Numbered from the stretch's first letter, positions 23,636-32,196 are shown. The stretch: 33,433 bases of DNA from Ruthenibacterium sp. (GCA_020025255.1 JAHHSK010000015.1:1-33433); one strand, 5' to 3'. Numbers and translations: made by a program. Notes: generated by a model not told the origin, from the sequence alone.

Positions 23636-26230
23636 TTATTTCAGATATTCTTCCAAGCAAAGACCGGATTCTTTCATTTTCAGCGCCTGCTCCGTTCCTA
23701 CATAGCGGTAATGCCACGGTTCATAATCCATGCCCGTTTGTGCTGTTTTATCCGAAGGATAACGCAGAATAAAGCCATATTGAACGGCATGCTCTGCCAG
23801 CCACTTTGCGCCTTTGCTCTCTGCAAATGCTGCATCTCGGCTGGGGTGATCCTCTGATACGATATCAAGACCCAGCCCGGTATTGTGATCGGATGTGCCC
23901 GGTGCGGAAGTAAAGTCGATTGCTTTCTTTTCCGCTTCTTCCCTGGAAAGATTCTTTTCTTTCATCAGCTTTTCTACACGGGCATTCCATTTTTCCGTCT
24001 GCCATTTCATGGATCGATAGCCGATCATCGGCTTCAGCTTGATTCCCTCTGCCGCTGCGGCGTCGATCATGTTTTTCAGCGGTTCTGCGATGCGTGCATC
24101 CACCTCAACGCCCGCTACCTTGGCTGTTTCCACCGCAAAATCCGCAGACAAAACGCTGCTGCGGTTTGCAAGCACCATGTACCATTCTCCGCGCGGTATT
24201 GCCTCGACCGGAACATCGGATGATGTCCCGGATTCCGTTTCGCTGCCCGGCTCCGAGGGCACGCTTGAGGTCTGTTCCGACAAGGAGCTCGAACTCGATC
24301 CGGAAGAACCCGGTTTTCCCTGTTCGTCGTTTCCTCCTTTAAATACAAAAAACAGAACGACCATAAGCGCAACCGCAATCAGCGCAAGCCAAGCAAAGAT
24401 TCCGTTATTCGGACGTTTTGCCTTTCGGTGCGGCACCTCTTTCTGCGGACGATTCGCCCGCGGTGCATGCTCCTGCCGTTGTGTGGCAGAGCGTCTTGGC
24501 ACATCGCGCACGCCTGTGTTTTGTTCCTCCGGCCGCTTTGAATCAAAGAAATCATCAAAGGCGCTTGTTTCGGCATCCTGCCCAAATAAATCCGAACCGC
24601 CGAATTCCGGGATATCGGCTTCACCCGAAGAAAACTCCTTAAAATCAAAAGCAATCGGTGTTGCATTTTCCGTGCCGACTCCGGGCTTTTCTGCCGGGGC
24701 GGCCGGTTTCGGCACACTCGTTTTCTCTGCTGCCTTATCCAAGGCATGATCCAACGCATGCCAATCGATCGGCTGCGGTGCCGTCTTTTTTTTCGGGGCG
24801 CGGCGCACGGGCACTTGATTGGGCAGCTGCGATACCGTCCCCGCGTCACCGGCTTTCTGTTCTTCTCCCATAAGTGCGCTGAATACTGCCGCCCCGATAT
24901 CCTTTTCCTTTTCCGAACGCACCGGCGCAGCTTTTGCAGCATCCTGCACCGGGGCTGCACTCTCAGGCGGTTTCACGGGATCCGGCTTCGGCGTACCGAC
25001 CGGCACAAAGGCTACGGTTGCCTGTGTTTCCTGCCGTTTGATATCTGCCGGCGTAAAAGCCAAAGTCGGCTCATCTTTTGCTGCGCGGATCGGCTTTACC
25101 GGCAGCGGATCGGCCGCGGGCTGCGCAACGGGATCGGCCTGCATCGGCTGCGGAGCCGGCCGTTTCGGCATTTCCTGCGCAGGCGGCACCGGTGTGATCC
25201 GCGGTGCTTCTTGGCGGACCGCTTCCTGCTGCGGCCGCGGCTCGCTGTGCGGCTCTTCCTCAAAGCCGAAGGAAAGCGGCTGATACCCGTTCAGCACATT
25301 GGAACGATCCTTTGATGCCTTTTCCATGGGCTTTGTTGCACTGATGTCCTCCGTTTCGTTCCGCGCAGCCGTTTTTTTCTCATTTCCGAAATCAAAAGCA
25401 ATCGTGGCATCCGAAGCATCCCCGCCTGTGGTGCCGAATGGGTCGGAAGTGCCAAAATCGAACGGATTTCCTTGCGGTTCATCCGGAAGATCAAAACGCA
25501 CATCCGCGTCTGCCGGTACTGCTTGCGCAGGAGCTTTCGTTTCCGATTCCGAAAGTGCCGCGAAATCAAACTCCGCCTGCGTGTTCCACTCCATATTTTT
25601 TTCAAGCGCATCAAAATCGAATTCTTTTTTCCGGGCTTGTGTGTCGTCCTGCGTAAAAGCAAATCCCTTCATGGATGCATCCGGCTCCTGTTCCAAAACA
25701 CCGAAATCCAATTCCTGCACTGCAATGGGTTGTGTATTTTCTTTTTTGTTTTCGTCCATGAGATCAAACGGAACGGTTGTCTGATTTTGTGCTGCTGTTT
25801 TTTGCGGAAGATCAAAAAATGCGGCATCCATAGGTGCCTGGCGTTCCGGTTCTTCTTCAAATCCAAAGGAAAGCGGCTGATATCCACCCGTCGGCATCTC
25901 TTGCGGGAACCATTCCGACCCTTGCTCCAGTGCATCGAAGCTGCCATCCCGAACCGGCAGTTCAAATGCCGACGCTTCTTCTGCTTTGCCGCCTTTCTGT
26001 GCAAAAGAAGTGCTCTGTGCATAACCGGTTGTCTCTTTTTCCTCCTGCGGGTTTTCCATGGCAAAAAAATCCATTGTCATAGAGGAATCCAGAACATTCT
26101 TCGGTTCAGGCCCTGTAGGCACAGAATGTTCCTGAGACGGTTTTTTCCCCGATTCAGTTTCATCCTGATATTCACGTCCGGAAAAGAAATCCATAGTAGG
26201 CAAAAACAACACCGCCTTTTCATTTTTCAT
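23636..26230 (-). CDS. VanY-like D,D-carboxypeptidase with a very long cytoplasmic disordered tail
   Basis: An 864-residue type II membrane protein. Residues 1 to about 608 are low-complexity, acidic/proline-rich and predicted cytoplasmic. One membrane helix follows (about 609-630, GIFAWLALIAVALMVVLFFVF), then a Ser-rich linker and an M15B domain with GYRSM, TSDHNTGLGLDIV and EPWHYRYVG, the zinc and catalytic motifs. The domain resembles the smaller paralogue at 11215. The tail repeats GYQPLSFGFEEEP twice and a Thr-hydrophobic-x-Phe motif six times (TMDF twice, TVPF, TIAF, TLAF, TVAF). The start is uncertain: ATG 26230 has only a weak ribosome binding site, and TTG or ATG codons near 26194-26206 are alternatives. 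A promoter is at 26302-26330, divergent from htpG. Confidence 0.83.
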   Translation of the reverse strand: MKNEKAVLFLPTMDFFSGREYQDETESGKKPSQEHSVPTGPEPKNVLDSSMTMDFFAMENPQEEKETTGYAQSTSFAQKGGKAEEASAFELPVRDGSFDALEQGSEWFPQEMPTGGYQPLSFGFEEEPERQAPMDAAFFDLPQKTAAQNQTTVPFDLMDENKKENTQPIAVQELDFGVLEQEPDASMKGFAFTQDDTQARKKEFDFDALEKNMEWNTQAEFDFAALSESETKAPAQAVPADADVRFDLPDEPQGNPFDFGTSDPFGTTGGDASDATIAFDFGNEKKTAARNETEDISATKPMEKASKDRSNVLNGYQPLSFGFEEEPHSEPRPQQEAVRQEAPRITPVPPAQEMPKRPAPQPMQADPVAQPAADPLPVKPIRAAKDEPTLAFTPADIKRQETQATVAFVPVGTPKPDPVKPPESAAPVQDAAKAAPVRSEKEKDIGAAVFSALMGEEQKAGDAGTVSQLPNQVPVRRAPKKKTAPQPIDWHALDHALDKAAEKTSVPKPAAPAEKPGVGTENATPIAFDFKEFSSGEADIPEFGGSDLFGQDAETSAFDDFFDSKRPEEQNTGVRDVPRRSATQRQEHAPRANRPQKEVPHRKAKRPNNGIFAWLALIAVALMVVLFFVFKGGNDEQGKPGSSGSSSSSLSEQTSSVPSEPGSETESGTSSDVPVEAIPRGEWYMVLANRSSVLSADFAVETAKVAGVEVDARIAEPLKNMIDAAAAEGIKLKPMIGYRSMKWQTEKWNARVEKLMKEKNLSREEAEKKAIDFTSAPGTSDHNTGLGLDIVSEDHPSRDAAFAESKGAKWLAEHAVQYGFILRYPSDKTAQTGMDYEPWHYRYVGTEQALKMKESGLCLEEYLK

Positions 26231-26301
26231 GGGTGAAAAGAGCCTGCCGCTTGCACGCACAGCTTTTCTTTGTATTTCCTCACCCCTGCTATATAGCATA
26301 T

Positions 26302-26330
26302 ATTTTAACCCATCCCACGCACATACGCAA
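26302..26330 (-). promoter_or_regulatory. sigma-A promoter of the large VanY-like gene
   Basis: On the minus strand TTGCGT, a 17-bp spacer, then TAAAAT. It sits about 70 bp before ATG 26230 and excludes the upstream part of the longer open frame. Confidence 0.6.
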
Positions 26331-26398
26331 GTGCGCAGGCTCGAAAAAAACATTTTCCGTACGAAGTATGAAGATTTTTTTAATTTTACAAAAAAGGC

Positions 26399-26427
26399 TT
26401 GCAGTTTTTATCGGTTTGGTGTATGCT
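26399..26427 (+). promoter_or_regulatory. sigma-A promoter of htpG
   Basis: TTGCAG (26399-26404), a 17-bp spacer and TATGCT (26422-26427). Its predicted start lies inside the CIRCE element. Confidence 0.72.
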
Positions 26428-26430
26428 GAA

Positions 26431-26457
26431 TTAGCACTCAATGAATATGAGTGCTAA
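26431..26457 (+). promoter_or_regulatory. CIRCE element (HrcA operator)
   Basis: TTAGCACTC, 9 bases, GAGTGCTAA: a perfect match to the CIRCE consensus, over the predicted transcription start of htpG. HrcA normally represses through this site and heat releases it. Confidence 0.96.
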
Positions 26458-26479
26458 AAGTTTGGGAGGCATGGCAGCA

Positions 26480-28405
26480 ATGGCTAAAAAACAATTCAAA
26501 GCAGAGTCAAAAAGACTTCTGGATATGATGATCAACTCCATTTACACACACAAAGAGATTTTTCTGCGTGAACTGGTCAGCAACGCAAGCGACGCCATCG
26601 ATAAGCTGTATTTTCGCAGCCTGACAGACGATTCTGTGAAGCGCAACAAAAATGATTTTGTCATTCGGCTGAATCTTGACCGTGACAACCGCACCCTTAC
26701 GGTACGCGACAACGGCATCGGCATGACAAAGGAAGAGCTGGAGCAGAACCTTGGCACCATTGCCAAAAGCGGAAGCTTTGATTTCAAAAAAGAAAACCAG
26801 ACAGACGGCAAGGTCGATGTGATTGGACAGTTCGGCGTCGGTTTTTATTCGGCATTCATGGTTGCCGAACGCGTTACGGTGCGCAGCCGCGCTTTCGGTG
26901 CACAGGAAGCATGGGAGTGGGATTCCACCGGTGCATCCGGCTATACGATCGAACCGTGTGATAAGCAGGACGTCGGTACGGAAATCATCCTTGTGATCAA
27001 AGAAAACGAAGCGGAAGAATCGTATGATGAATTCCTTGATGATTGGCGGATTGCAGAAATCGTGAAGAAGTATTCCGATTACATTCGCTGGCCGATCAAG
27101 ATGATGCGGGAAAAGAGCCGCCCGATCGAAGGCACCGATAAGGATGAGGAAGGGCATTACAAAGCACCGGAATACGAATCGTATACGGAGGATGAAACGC
27201 TCAACAGCATGGTTCCGATCTGGAAGCGCGATAAAAAGGATGTCACGGATGAGGAATACGCCGAATTTTATAAATCCAAATTCGGGGATTATTCCGAGCC
27301 TGCCCGGATTATCCGCAGCAAGACAGAAGGCACCGCAACGTTCCATTCCCTTTTGTTCATTCCTTCCCGCACTCCGTACAACTTCTATACAAAAGAATAT
27401 GAAAAAGGGCTGCAGCTGTATTCCAGCGGCGTTCTGATCATGGATAAGTGCGCGGATCTTCTCCCCGATCACTTCAGCTTTGTGAAGGGTCTTGTCGATA
27501 GCGAGGACCTCAGCTTGAATATCAGCCGTGAAACGCTGCAGCATGACAGCCAGCTGCGTTTGATCCGCTCGACGCTGGAACGCAAGATCAAAAACGAGTT
27601 AACCGCTTGGCTGCGCAATGACCGTGAAAAATACGAAGAATTTTTCAAGAACTTCGGCCTGCAGCTGAAAATGGGCTGCTATTCCTCTTACGGAATGAAC
27701 CGTGATCTGCTTCAGGATCTGCTTTTGTTCCACAGTGCAAAAGAAAACAAGTATGTAACCTTGCGGGAATACTACGAAGCAATGCCGGACGATCAAAAAT
27801 ATATCTATTATGCAGCCGGCGAAAGCATCGAACGTCTTGCAAAACTGCCAAGCGCCGAACGTGTTTTGGATAAAGGCTATGATATTCTGTATTTGACGGA
27901 TGATGTAGACGAATTCCTGCTTCGCATGCTGAATTCTTACGGCGACAAAGAAAAGGAAAAGGAATTCCGAAATATCACCTCCGATGATCTGGGGCTGGAT
28001 ACCGAAGAGGAAAAGGAAGAAACCAAAGCCAAAAACGAAGAAAATAAAGCGCTGTTCGACGCCATGAAGCAAGCGCTGGGCGATAAAGTTACCGAAGTGC
28101 GCCTTTCTTCGAATTTGAAAAGTCACCCTGTCTGCCTGACCAGCAGCGGGCCGCTTTCTCTGGAAATGGAAAAGGTTCTCAACAACATGCCCTCTCAGCC
28201 GGAAAAAATCAAAAGCGAAAAGGTTCTGGAAATCAACGGAACCCACGATGTTTTTTCCGCCCTGCGCCGGCTGTTTGAAGAAAACGATACCGAAAAGCTT
28301 GGTATTTACAGCGATATCCTGTATAATCAGGCACTGCTTATGGAAGGCCTTTCGATTGAAGACCCGGTGGCGTATGCCAACAACATCTGCAAGCTCATGG
28401 TCTGA
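26480..28405 (+). CDS. htpG: Molecular chaperone HtpG (Hsp90)
   Basis: Cytosolic ATP-dependent Hsp90 chaperone, 641 residues. The GHKL ATPase domain shows FLRELVSNASDAIDKL, DNGIGMTKEELEQNLGTIAKSG and GQFGVGFYSAFMV. The middle domain has GVLIMDKCADLLPDHF and the client-contact arginine in NISRETLQ. A C-terminal dimerisation domain follows. ATG 26480 was chosen because GGGAGG stands 10 bases upstream; open codons before it overlap the CIRCE element. Transcribed alone from the promoter at 26399 and ended at 28465. CIRCE control of htpG differs from Bacillus subtilis, where htpG lies outside the HrcA regulon. Confidence 0.97.
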   Translation: MAKKQFKAESKRLLDMMINSIYTHKEIFLRELVSNASDAIDKLYFRSLTDDSVKRNKNDFVIRLNLDRDNRTLTVRDNGIGMTKEELEQNLGTIAKSGSFDFKKENQTDGKVDVIGQFGVGFYSAFMVAERVTVRSRAFGAQEAWEWDSTGASGYTIEPCDKQDVGTEIILVIKENEAEESYDEFLDDWRIAEIVKKYSDYIRWPIKMMREKSRPIEGTDKDEEGHYKAPEYESYTEDETLNSMVPIWKRDKKDVTDEEYAEFYKSKFGDYSEPARIIRSKTEGTATFHSLLFIPSRTPYNFYTKEYEKGLQLYSSGVLIMDKCADLLPDHFSFVKGLVDSEDLSLNISRETLQHDSQLRLIRSTLERKIKNELTAWLRNDREKYEEFFKNFGLQLKMGCYSSYGMNRDLLQDLLLFHSAKENKYVTLREYYEAMPDDQKYIYYAAGESIERLAKLPSAERVLDKGYDILYLTDDVDEFLLRMLNSYGDKEKEKEFRNITSDDLGLDTEEEKEETKAKNEENKALFDAMKQALGDKVTEVRLSSNLKSHPVCLTSSGPLSLEMEKVLNNMPSQPEKIKSEKVLEINGTHDVFSALRRLFEENDTEKLGIYSDILYNQALLMEGLSIEDPVAYANNICKLMV

Positions 28406-28464
28406 TGTCTCTTGAACCGCTTGCCGACAGCCTGAAGGCTGTCCTTACCCTTAGATGAAAGACG

Positions 28465-28498
28465 AAAAAGCCGAAGCACCTGCTTCGGCTTTTTTCTT
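28465..28498 (+). terminator. intrinsic terminator of htpG
   Basis: AAAAAGCCGAAG pairs with CTTCGGCTTTTT around a 6-base loop, followed by TCTTTT. The minus side also has an A/T run that could serve transcription of the opposite strand. Confidence 0.87.
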
Positions 28499-28581
28499 TT
28501 CCTTATCCTTATGCCGCCGCCCTTATACCCATGCATTTCCATGTGCAAAGTAATGGATGCAGCCGAAACCGGGCAAAACCG

Positions 28582-29163
28582 TTATATCAATCGGCAGATA
28601 ATCGCCATACCGACCGATACCGCAAAGGCAGCGATCGCAAAACCTGCCACCAGCAGAAATTTCTGATACGGACGTTTTCCTTCTTCCCGAGCCTGTTCAA
28701 TTTCAGACAGGGATTTTCCCTCCGTAAAGGCAATGATTTCTTTATAGGTTTGAATTTTGTGCTTTTTCTTGTATTGCTCCACACGAATCCCATAATAAAG
28801 CCCCGCTGCAGCAATCACTCCCCAAATCCCCCAGCCGATCCCGCCGAGCAGCTCGCTCAGAGGAATCGGCAAAACAAGCATCATGATAAACAGCACGGTA
28901 AAAATCGTGCTGTCTCTCTGAAACACGGCTTGCTCCTGTTCATTGATTTCCCGTTTCATCATGGTTACATCTCCTTTGATCAGTTCATCGATGGAGATTC
29001 CAAACACTTCACTCAGCATCCGCAGGCTGTTGATATCGGGATATGTCTTGTTGTTTTCCCAGTTGGAAACGGATTGCCGGGTCACAAAAATTTTCTCTGC
29101 CAGCTGCTCTTGAGAAAGTGAAAGCGCATTGCGATGCTCCTTGATTTGTGCGCCTAGATTCAT
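28582..29163 (-). CDS. XRE-family regulator with C-terminal membrane domain
   Basis: A 193-residue protein. Residues about 5-60 are a classic Cro/C1 helix-turn-helix (LSQEQLAEKIFVTRQSVSNWENNKTYPDINSL), followed by FGISIDELIKGD, common to Firmicutes regulators. The remainder has hydrophobic segments near 87-105, 108-125 and 168-190, so it is probably membrane-attached. The ATG is preceded by GGAGGG. The promoter at 29190-29219 is its own. No obvious target neighbour; such regulators often control themselves or transporter genes. The signal sensed is unknown. Confidence 0.87.
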   Translation of the reverse strand: MNLGAQIKEHRNALSLSQEQLAEKIFVTRQSVSNWENNKTYPDINSLRMLSEVFGISIDELIKGDVTMMKREINEQEQAVFQRDSTIFTVLFIMMLVLPIPLSELLGGIGWGIWGVIAAAGLYYGIRVEQYKKKHKIQTYKEIIAFTEGKSLSEIEQAREEGKRPYQKFLLVAGFAIAAFAVSVGMAIICRLI

Positions 29164-29189
29164 GTTCTATCCCTCCATTCGTCAAACCG

Positions 29190-29219
29190 ATCTTAACAGA
29201 GTCTGCGCTCCATTTGCAA
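29190..29219 (-). promoter_or_regulatory. sigma-A promoter of the XRE regulator
   Basis: On the minus strand TTGCAA, an 18-bp spacer, then TAAGAT, about 27 bp before the ATG. Confidence 0.6.
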
Positions 29220-29403
29220 TCAAACATACTTTGCATTGCCGTTTTTGCCGATGACCAATCGATTTTACATAGGAAACGGCCCCAAAAAAAGCAGAAACCC
29301 GTGCGTTTGCTCTGCACTTTGTTGTAAACGAGTTCGTATTTCGCTGCTTGCCATTTTAGCACCGCCGGCGCTGCGATTCAGACTTTTTTGCCGGAAAAGC
29401 CGC

Positions 29404-29443
29404 AAAAAGCAGGGGCGATCCTTCCGAATCACCCCTGCTTTTT
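29404..29443 (-). terminator. intrinsic terminator downstream of guaB
   Basis: AAAAAGCAGGGG...GAT pairs with ATC...CCCCTGCTTTTT (one C-A mismatch), with T runs on both strands. It lies about 120 bp past the guaB stop. Confidence 0.75.
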
Positions 29444-29565
29444 GATTTCTGATGTGGTTCCACACGGCCAGACCTGCAACGCATTTTGCGTGCTGAAATT
29501 TACTGATCAGTCACGGGCAAAGAACCCTGCATTGGAACGATCTGCTTTCGCTTCAACGGGTTTCG

Positions 29566-31077
29566 TTACGGAGCGATCGTGGAAACATCATTCTTCAGCA
29601 TAACGTCGTGGCTGCCGCCTTCCACAATGCTGGTGGAGGAAACAACAGTCAAACGTGCTTTTTCCTGAAGTTCCGGAATCGTCAATGCGCCGCAGTTGCA
29701 CATCGTACTTTTCACCTTGGCCAGCGTTACCGAAACGCCATCCTTCAGTGCACCGGCATACGGCACATAGCTGTCAACGCCTTCTTCAAAGCTCAGCTTC
29801 TTTGCGCCGCCCATATCATAACGCTGCCAGTTGCGGGCGCGGTTGGAACCTTCGCCCCAATATTCCTTGACGTAGGTGCCGTTGATGCGCAGCTTGTGCG
29901 TCGGGCTTTCATCAAAGCGGGAGAAATAACGTCCCAGCATCACGAAATCTGCGCCCATAGCCAGAGCCAGCGTGATGTGATAATCGTGAACGATGCCGCC
30001 GTCGGAGCAGATCGGCACATAAATGCCGGTTTCCTGGTAATATTCATCGCGCGCCTTTGCCACTTCGATAACTGCCGTAGCCTGTCCGCGGCCAATGCCC
30101 TTTGTTTCACGGGTAATGCAGATCGAACCGCCGCCGATGCCGATCTTAACGAAGTCTGCGCCGGCCTCGGCAAGGAAGCGGAAGCCTTCGCGGTCTACTA
30201 CGTTGCCGGCACCGACCTTGACCTTGTCGCCGTATTTTGCACGGATCCAGCTGATCGTGCGGCTCTGCCATTCCGAGAAGCCCTCGGAAGAATCGATGCA
30301 CAGAACATCCGCGCCTGCTTCCACCAGTGCGGGAACGCGCTCGGCATAATCGCGCGTATTGATGCCTGCACCCACCATGTAGCTCTTGTTCTGATCCAGC
30401 AGCTCGTTTACATTTTCCTTATGGGAATCATAATCCTTACGGAAAACCATGCATTTCAAATGCTGATTTTTATCGATCAGCGGCAGGGAGTTGATCTTGT
30501 TGTCCCAGATGATGTCGTTTGCTTCCTTCAGCGTGGTTTCCTCATCGGCAACAACCAGCTTTTCAAACGGCGTCATAAATTCGCTTACGCGCACATCGGT
30601 GCTCATGCGGGAAACGCGGTAATCGCGGCTTGCCACGATGCCCAGCAGCTTTCCGTTTGCTGTGCCATCATCCGTAACGGCCACAGTGGAATGTCCCGTC
30701 TTTTTCTTCAGCTCAAGGATATCACCAAGCGTAGCGTCCGGGCGCACGTTGGAATCGCTGACAATAAATCCTTTCTTGTAGCTCTTCACGCGTGCAACCA
30801 TTGCCGCCTCATCCGCAATCGACTGGGAACCGTAGATGAAGGACATTCCGCCTTCTTTCGCCAGTGCAATCGCCATTGTATCATTGGAAACCGACTGCAT
30901 GATAGCCGATACCATCGGAATATTCATCGTAATCGGGCATTCTTCCTCGCCTTTTCGATAACGCACCAACGGTGTTTTCAGGCTTACTGCAGAAGGAATG
31001 CATTCCGAAGACGAATATCCGGGCACCAGCAAATATTCGCCGAATGTACGAGAGGGTTCCGTAAAGTAAGTCGCCAT
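29566..31077 (-). CDS. guaB: IMP dehydrogenase
   Basis: Rate-limiting step of guanine nucleotide synthesis, oxidising IMP to XMP with NAD. The 503-residue protein has a TIM barrel split by a CBS pair (about 105-220, KKTGHSTVAVTDDGT and DNKINSLPLIDKN). The catalytic loop is GIGGGSICITRETKGIGRGQ with Cys320, followed by CSDGGIVHDYHITLALAMGADFVMLG and a flap containing ARNWQRYDMGG. It is the slightly longer Clostridia-type IMPDH beginning with EPSRTFGEYLL. AAAAGGAG precedes the ATG. Two candidate promoters lie upstream, one separated from the gene by a strong hairpin, so attenuation or a separate small RNA is possible. Confidence 0.94.
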   Translation of the reverse strand: MATYFTEPSRTFGEYLLVPGYSSSECIPSAVSLKTPLVRYRKGEEECPITMNIPMVSAIMQSVSNDTMAIALAKEGGMSFIYGSQSIADEAAMVARVKSYKKGFIVSDSNVRPDATLGDILELKKKTGHSTVAVTDDGTANGKLLGIVASRDYRVSRMSTDVRVSEFMTPFEKLVVADEETTLKEANDIIWDNKINSLPLIDKNQHLKCMVFRKDYDSHKENVNELLDQNKSYMVGAGINTRDYAERVPALVEAGADVLCIDSSEGFSEWQSRTISWIRAKYGDKVKVGAGNVVDREGFRFLAEAGADFVKIGIGGGSICITRETKGIGRGQATAVIEVAKARDEYYQETGIYVPICSDGGIVHDYHITLALAMGADFVMLGRYFSRFDESPTHKLRINGTYVKEYWGEGSNRARNWQRYDMGGAKKLSFEEGVDSYVPYAGALKDGVSVTLAKVKSTMCNCGALTIPELQEKARLTVVSSTSIVEGGSHDVMLKNDVSTIAP

Positions 31078-31115
31078 AATGATCTCCTTTTCTATATGTT
31101 TTGTTTATTTTATTT

Positions 31116-31145
31116 ATCATATCATACCAGCAGCAAAAACGCCAA
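31116..31145 (-). promoter_or_regulatory. Candidate proximal promoter of guaB
   Basis: On the minus strand TTGGCG, an 18-bp spacer, then TATGAT. It lies downstream of the hairpin and about 40 bp before the guaB ATG. Confidence 0.45.
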
Positions 31146-31194
31146 CCTTTTGCACACAGAAAATGCGACGACTTTCGAGCAGAAATGTGGGCAA

Positions 31195-31372
31195 GTAGCA
31201 CAAAACGGTTCCGTACGCAGCATACGGAACCGTTTTGTGACGTGAAATGGAGTTGAGAAAAAGCTGTACAGCACCCAAAACCAAAGTTTTCTGAATAAAA
31301 CCCTGATAGGAGGAAAGGGTCTGTACCCGATGAAAAAAGTTTCTTTGCATTCAAGCCTTGTAACTTTCTTGC
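31195..31372 (-). ncRNA. Candidate small RNA or attenuated guaB leader
   Basis: A transcript of about 175 bases is predicted from the promoter at 31379-31407 to the hairpin at 31199-31239. Inside, GGGT-ACAG-ACCC can form a hairpin that competes with ACCC pairing to a later GGGT, and GTACAG can pair with CTGTAC at a distance. It does not match 6S RNA, SRP RNA, a T-box or a purine riboswitch by eye. Confidence 0.35.
31199..31239 (-). terminator. Strong hairpin, probable terminator
   Basis: CACAAAACGGTTCCGTA (31199-31215) pairs perfectly with TACGGAACCGTTTTGTG (31223-31239) around a 7-base loop. The T run (TTTTG) is within the stem end. It could end the thioesterase transcript or the small RNA. 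Confidence 0.6.
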
Positions 31373-31378
31373 AATCAA

Positions 31379-31407
31379 ATTGTAACTCTTTTGAAACCTT
31401 TTGTCAA
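31379..31407 (-). promoter_or_regulatory. Near-consensus sigma-A promoter upstream of guaB
   Basis: On the minus strand TTGACA, a 17-bp spacer, then TACAAT, the closest match to consensus in the window. AGTTAC repeats overlap the -10 box and flank the promoter. Confidence 0.72.
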
Positions 31408-31431
31408 TACTGTTTTCGTAACTTTTTGTAA

Positions 31432-32196
31432 CTATTTGCTTTCCTTGTCTTCATTTTCCCTATTTTGTGTCGCATTCAGCGTCAAATCCGCTTCAAAGTG
31501 ACGGGTTTTTCCCTGTTTGCCGCAAAAGTACCAACGATGCGCCTGCGTTTGCGCTTGCTCCAGCTGAAACGATTCCCCCATGGGAACCTCTTGATGATAC
31601 AAAATAACGAGGCGGCTTACGCTGTGTGCCAGCATGCTTTCCAGCGGCACAGCATCACAAACAATATCCGCATATACTGTATTATTCAAATGCCGGTTCC
31701 GGTCGCATCGTGTATAAAGTGCTGTCTGCATCCCACAGGGCTGTGTTTCTGCCTTCACGACCGAAAGATCCAGCGTCTTTTCGCACGGCACGGCAAAAAC
31801 ATTCGGAAAGCCCTCCGGCGCGCAGCGCAGGATTCGCCGCGTTTTGGTATCCACCAGCACCCAGCGGCTGTCGGATGCACAAAGCAGGGTTCCATCCATC
31901 GCTTGCAGCTCGGTATAGCGGTTATACACGGCGCGCCGCTCCGGCGAAGGATGCGTTATCAGCCGAACGCTCTGCCCCGCTTTTGCCGGAAGATAAAATT
32001 CCGCTGCCTGCTTTGCCAGCAGAAACGCCGTATTCGTCCGCTGATACACCTCTTGCGTCAAGCCCAGTGATGTGCACTGATCCGTTGCAATTTGCTGCAC
32101 TCTGCGCAGAAAAGCCCCCGGCATCATATGCCCATGCACATCGCACTCGCGTTCTGTTATGATAAACTCTACCGAATATTCTCCTTTTTTATCCAT
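31432..32196 (-). CDS. Acyl-ACP thioesterase (FatA/FatB-like)
   Basis: Hydrolyses acyl-ACP to release free fatty acids. The 254-residue protein has two hot-dog domains. The first contains ECDVHGHMMPGAFLRRVQQIATDQ. The second has DRNRHLNNTVYADIV, the Asp-x-Asn-x-His-x-Asn-Asn catalytic motif of this family. ATG 32196 is supported by AGAGGG 8 bases upstream; the frame extends to 32238 through AT-rich sequence that includes a TATGAT box. It is divergent from the lipid kinase gene, so both lie in lipid metabolism. Its TAG stop overlaps one of the AGTTAC repeats. Confidence 0.88.
   Translation of the reverse strand: MDKKGEYSVEFIITERECDVHGHMMPGAFLRRVQQIATDQCTSLGLTQEVYQRTNTAFLLAKQAAEFYLPAKAGQSVRLITHPSPERRAVYNRYTELQAMDGTLLCASDSRWVLVDTKTRRILRCAPEGFPNVFAVPCEKTLDLSVVKAETQPCGMQTALYTRCDRNRHLNNTVYADIVCDAVPLESMLAHSVSRLVILYHQEVPMGESFQLEQAQTQAHRWYFCGKQGKTRHFEADLTLNATQNRENEDKESK

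Larger units (their letters stand above)
29164..29565. other. Intergenic region between the XRE regulator and guaB
   Basis: About 400 bp. It holds the XRE promoter (29190-29219), a strong hairpin terminator (29404-29443), and a weaker imperfect hairpin near 29287-29320 followed by seven T on the minus strand. I see no convincing gene or tRNA. Confidence 0.5.
31078..31431. other. guaB upstream region
   Basis: About 350 bp holding, in minus-strand order, a near-consensus promoter (31379-31407) flanked by four AGTTAC repeats, a structured stretch, a perfect 17-bp hairpin (31199-31239), a second promoter (31116-31145) and the guaB ribosome binding site. A 77-codon frame (31117-31350) crosses the hairpin and is not called. 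Confidence 0.6.

Noticed and set aside
29287..29362. Small RNA between the XRE gene and guaB
   Set aside because: An imperfect hairpin with a T run is present on the minus strand, but the upstream promoter match (CTGAAT-17-TAAAAT) is too weak.
31117..31350. 77-codon frame upstream of guaB
   Set aside because: It runs through the perfect hairpin, has only a weak AAGG before the ATG and encodes no recognisable protein; the region is better explained as regulatory.
31195..31372. 6S RNA, SRP RNA, T-box or purine riboswitch
   Set aside because: None of the conserved cores that I know (SRP GGAAG loop, T-box AGGGTGG element, purine aptamer, 6S open bubble with closing stem) is visible.
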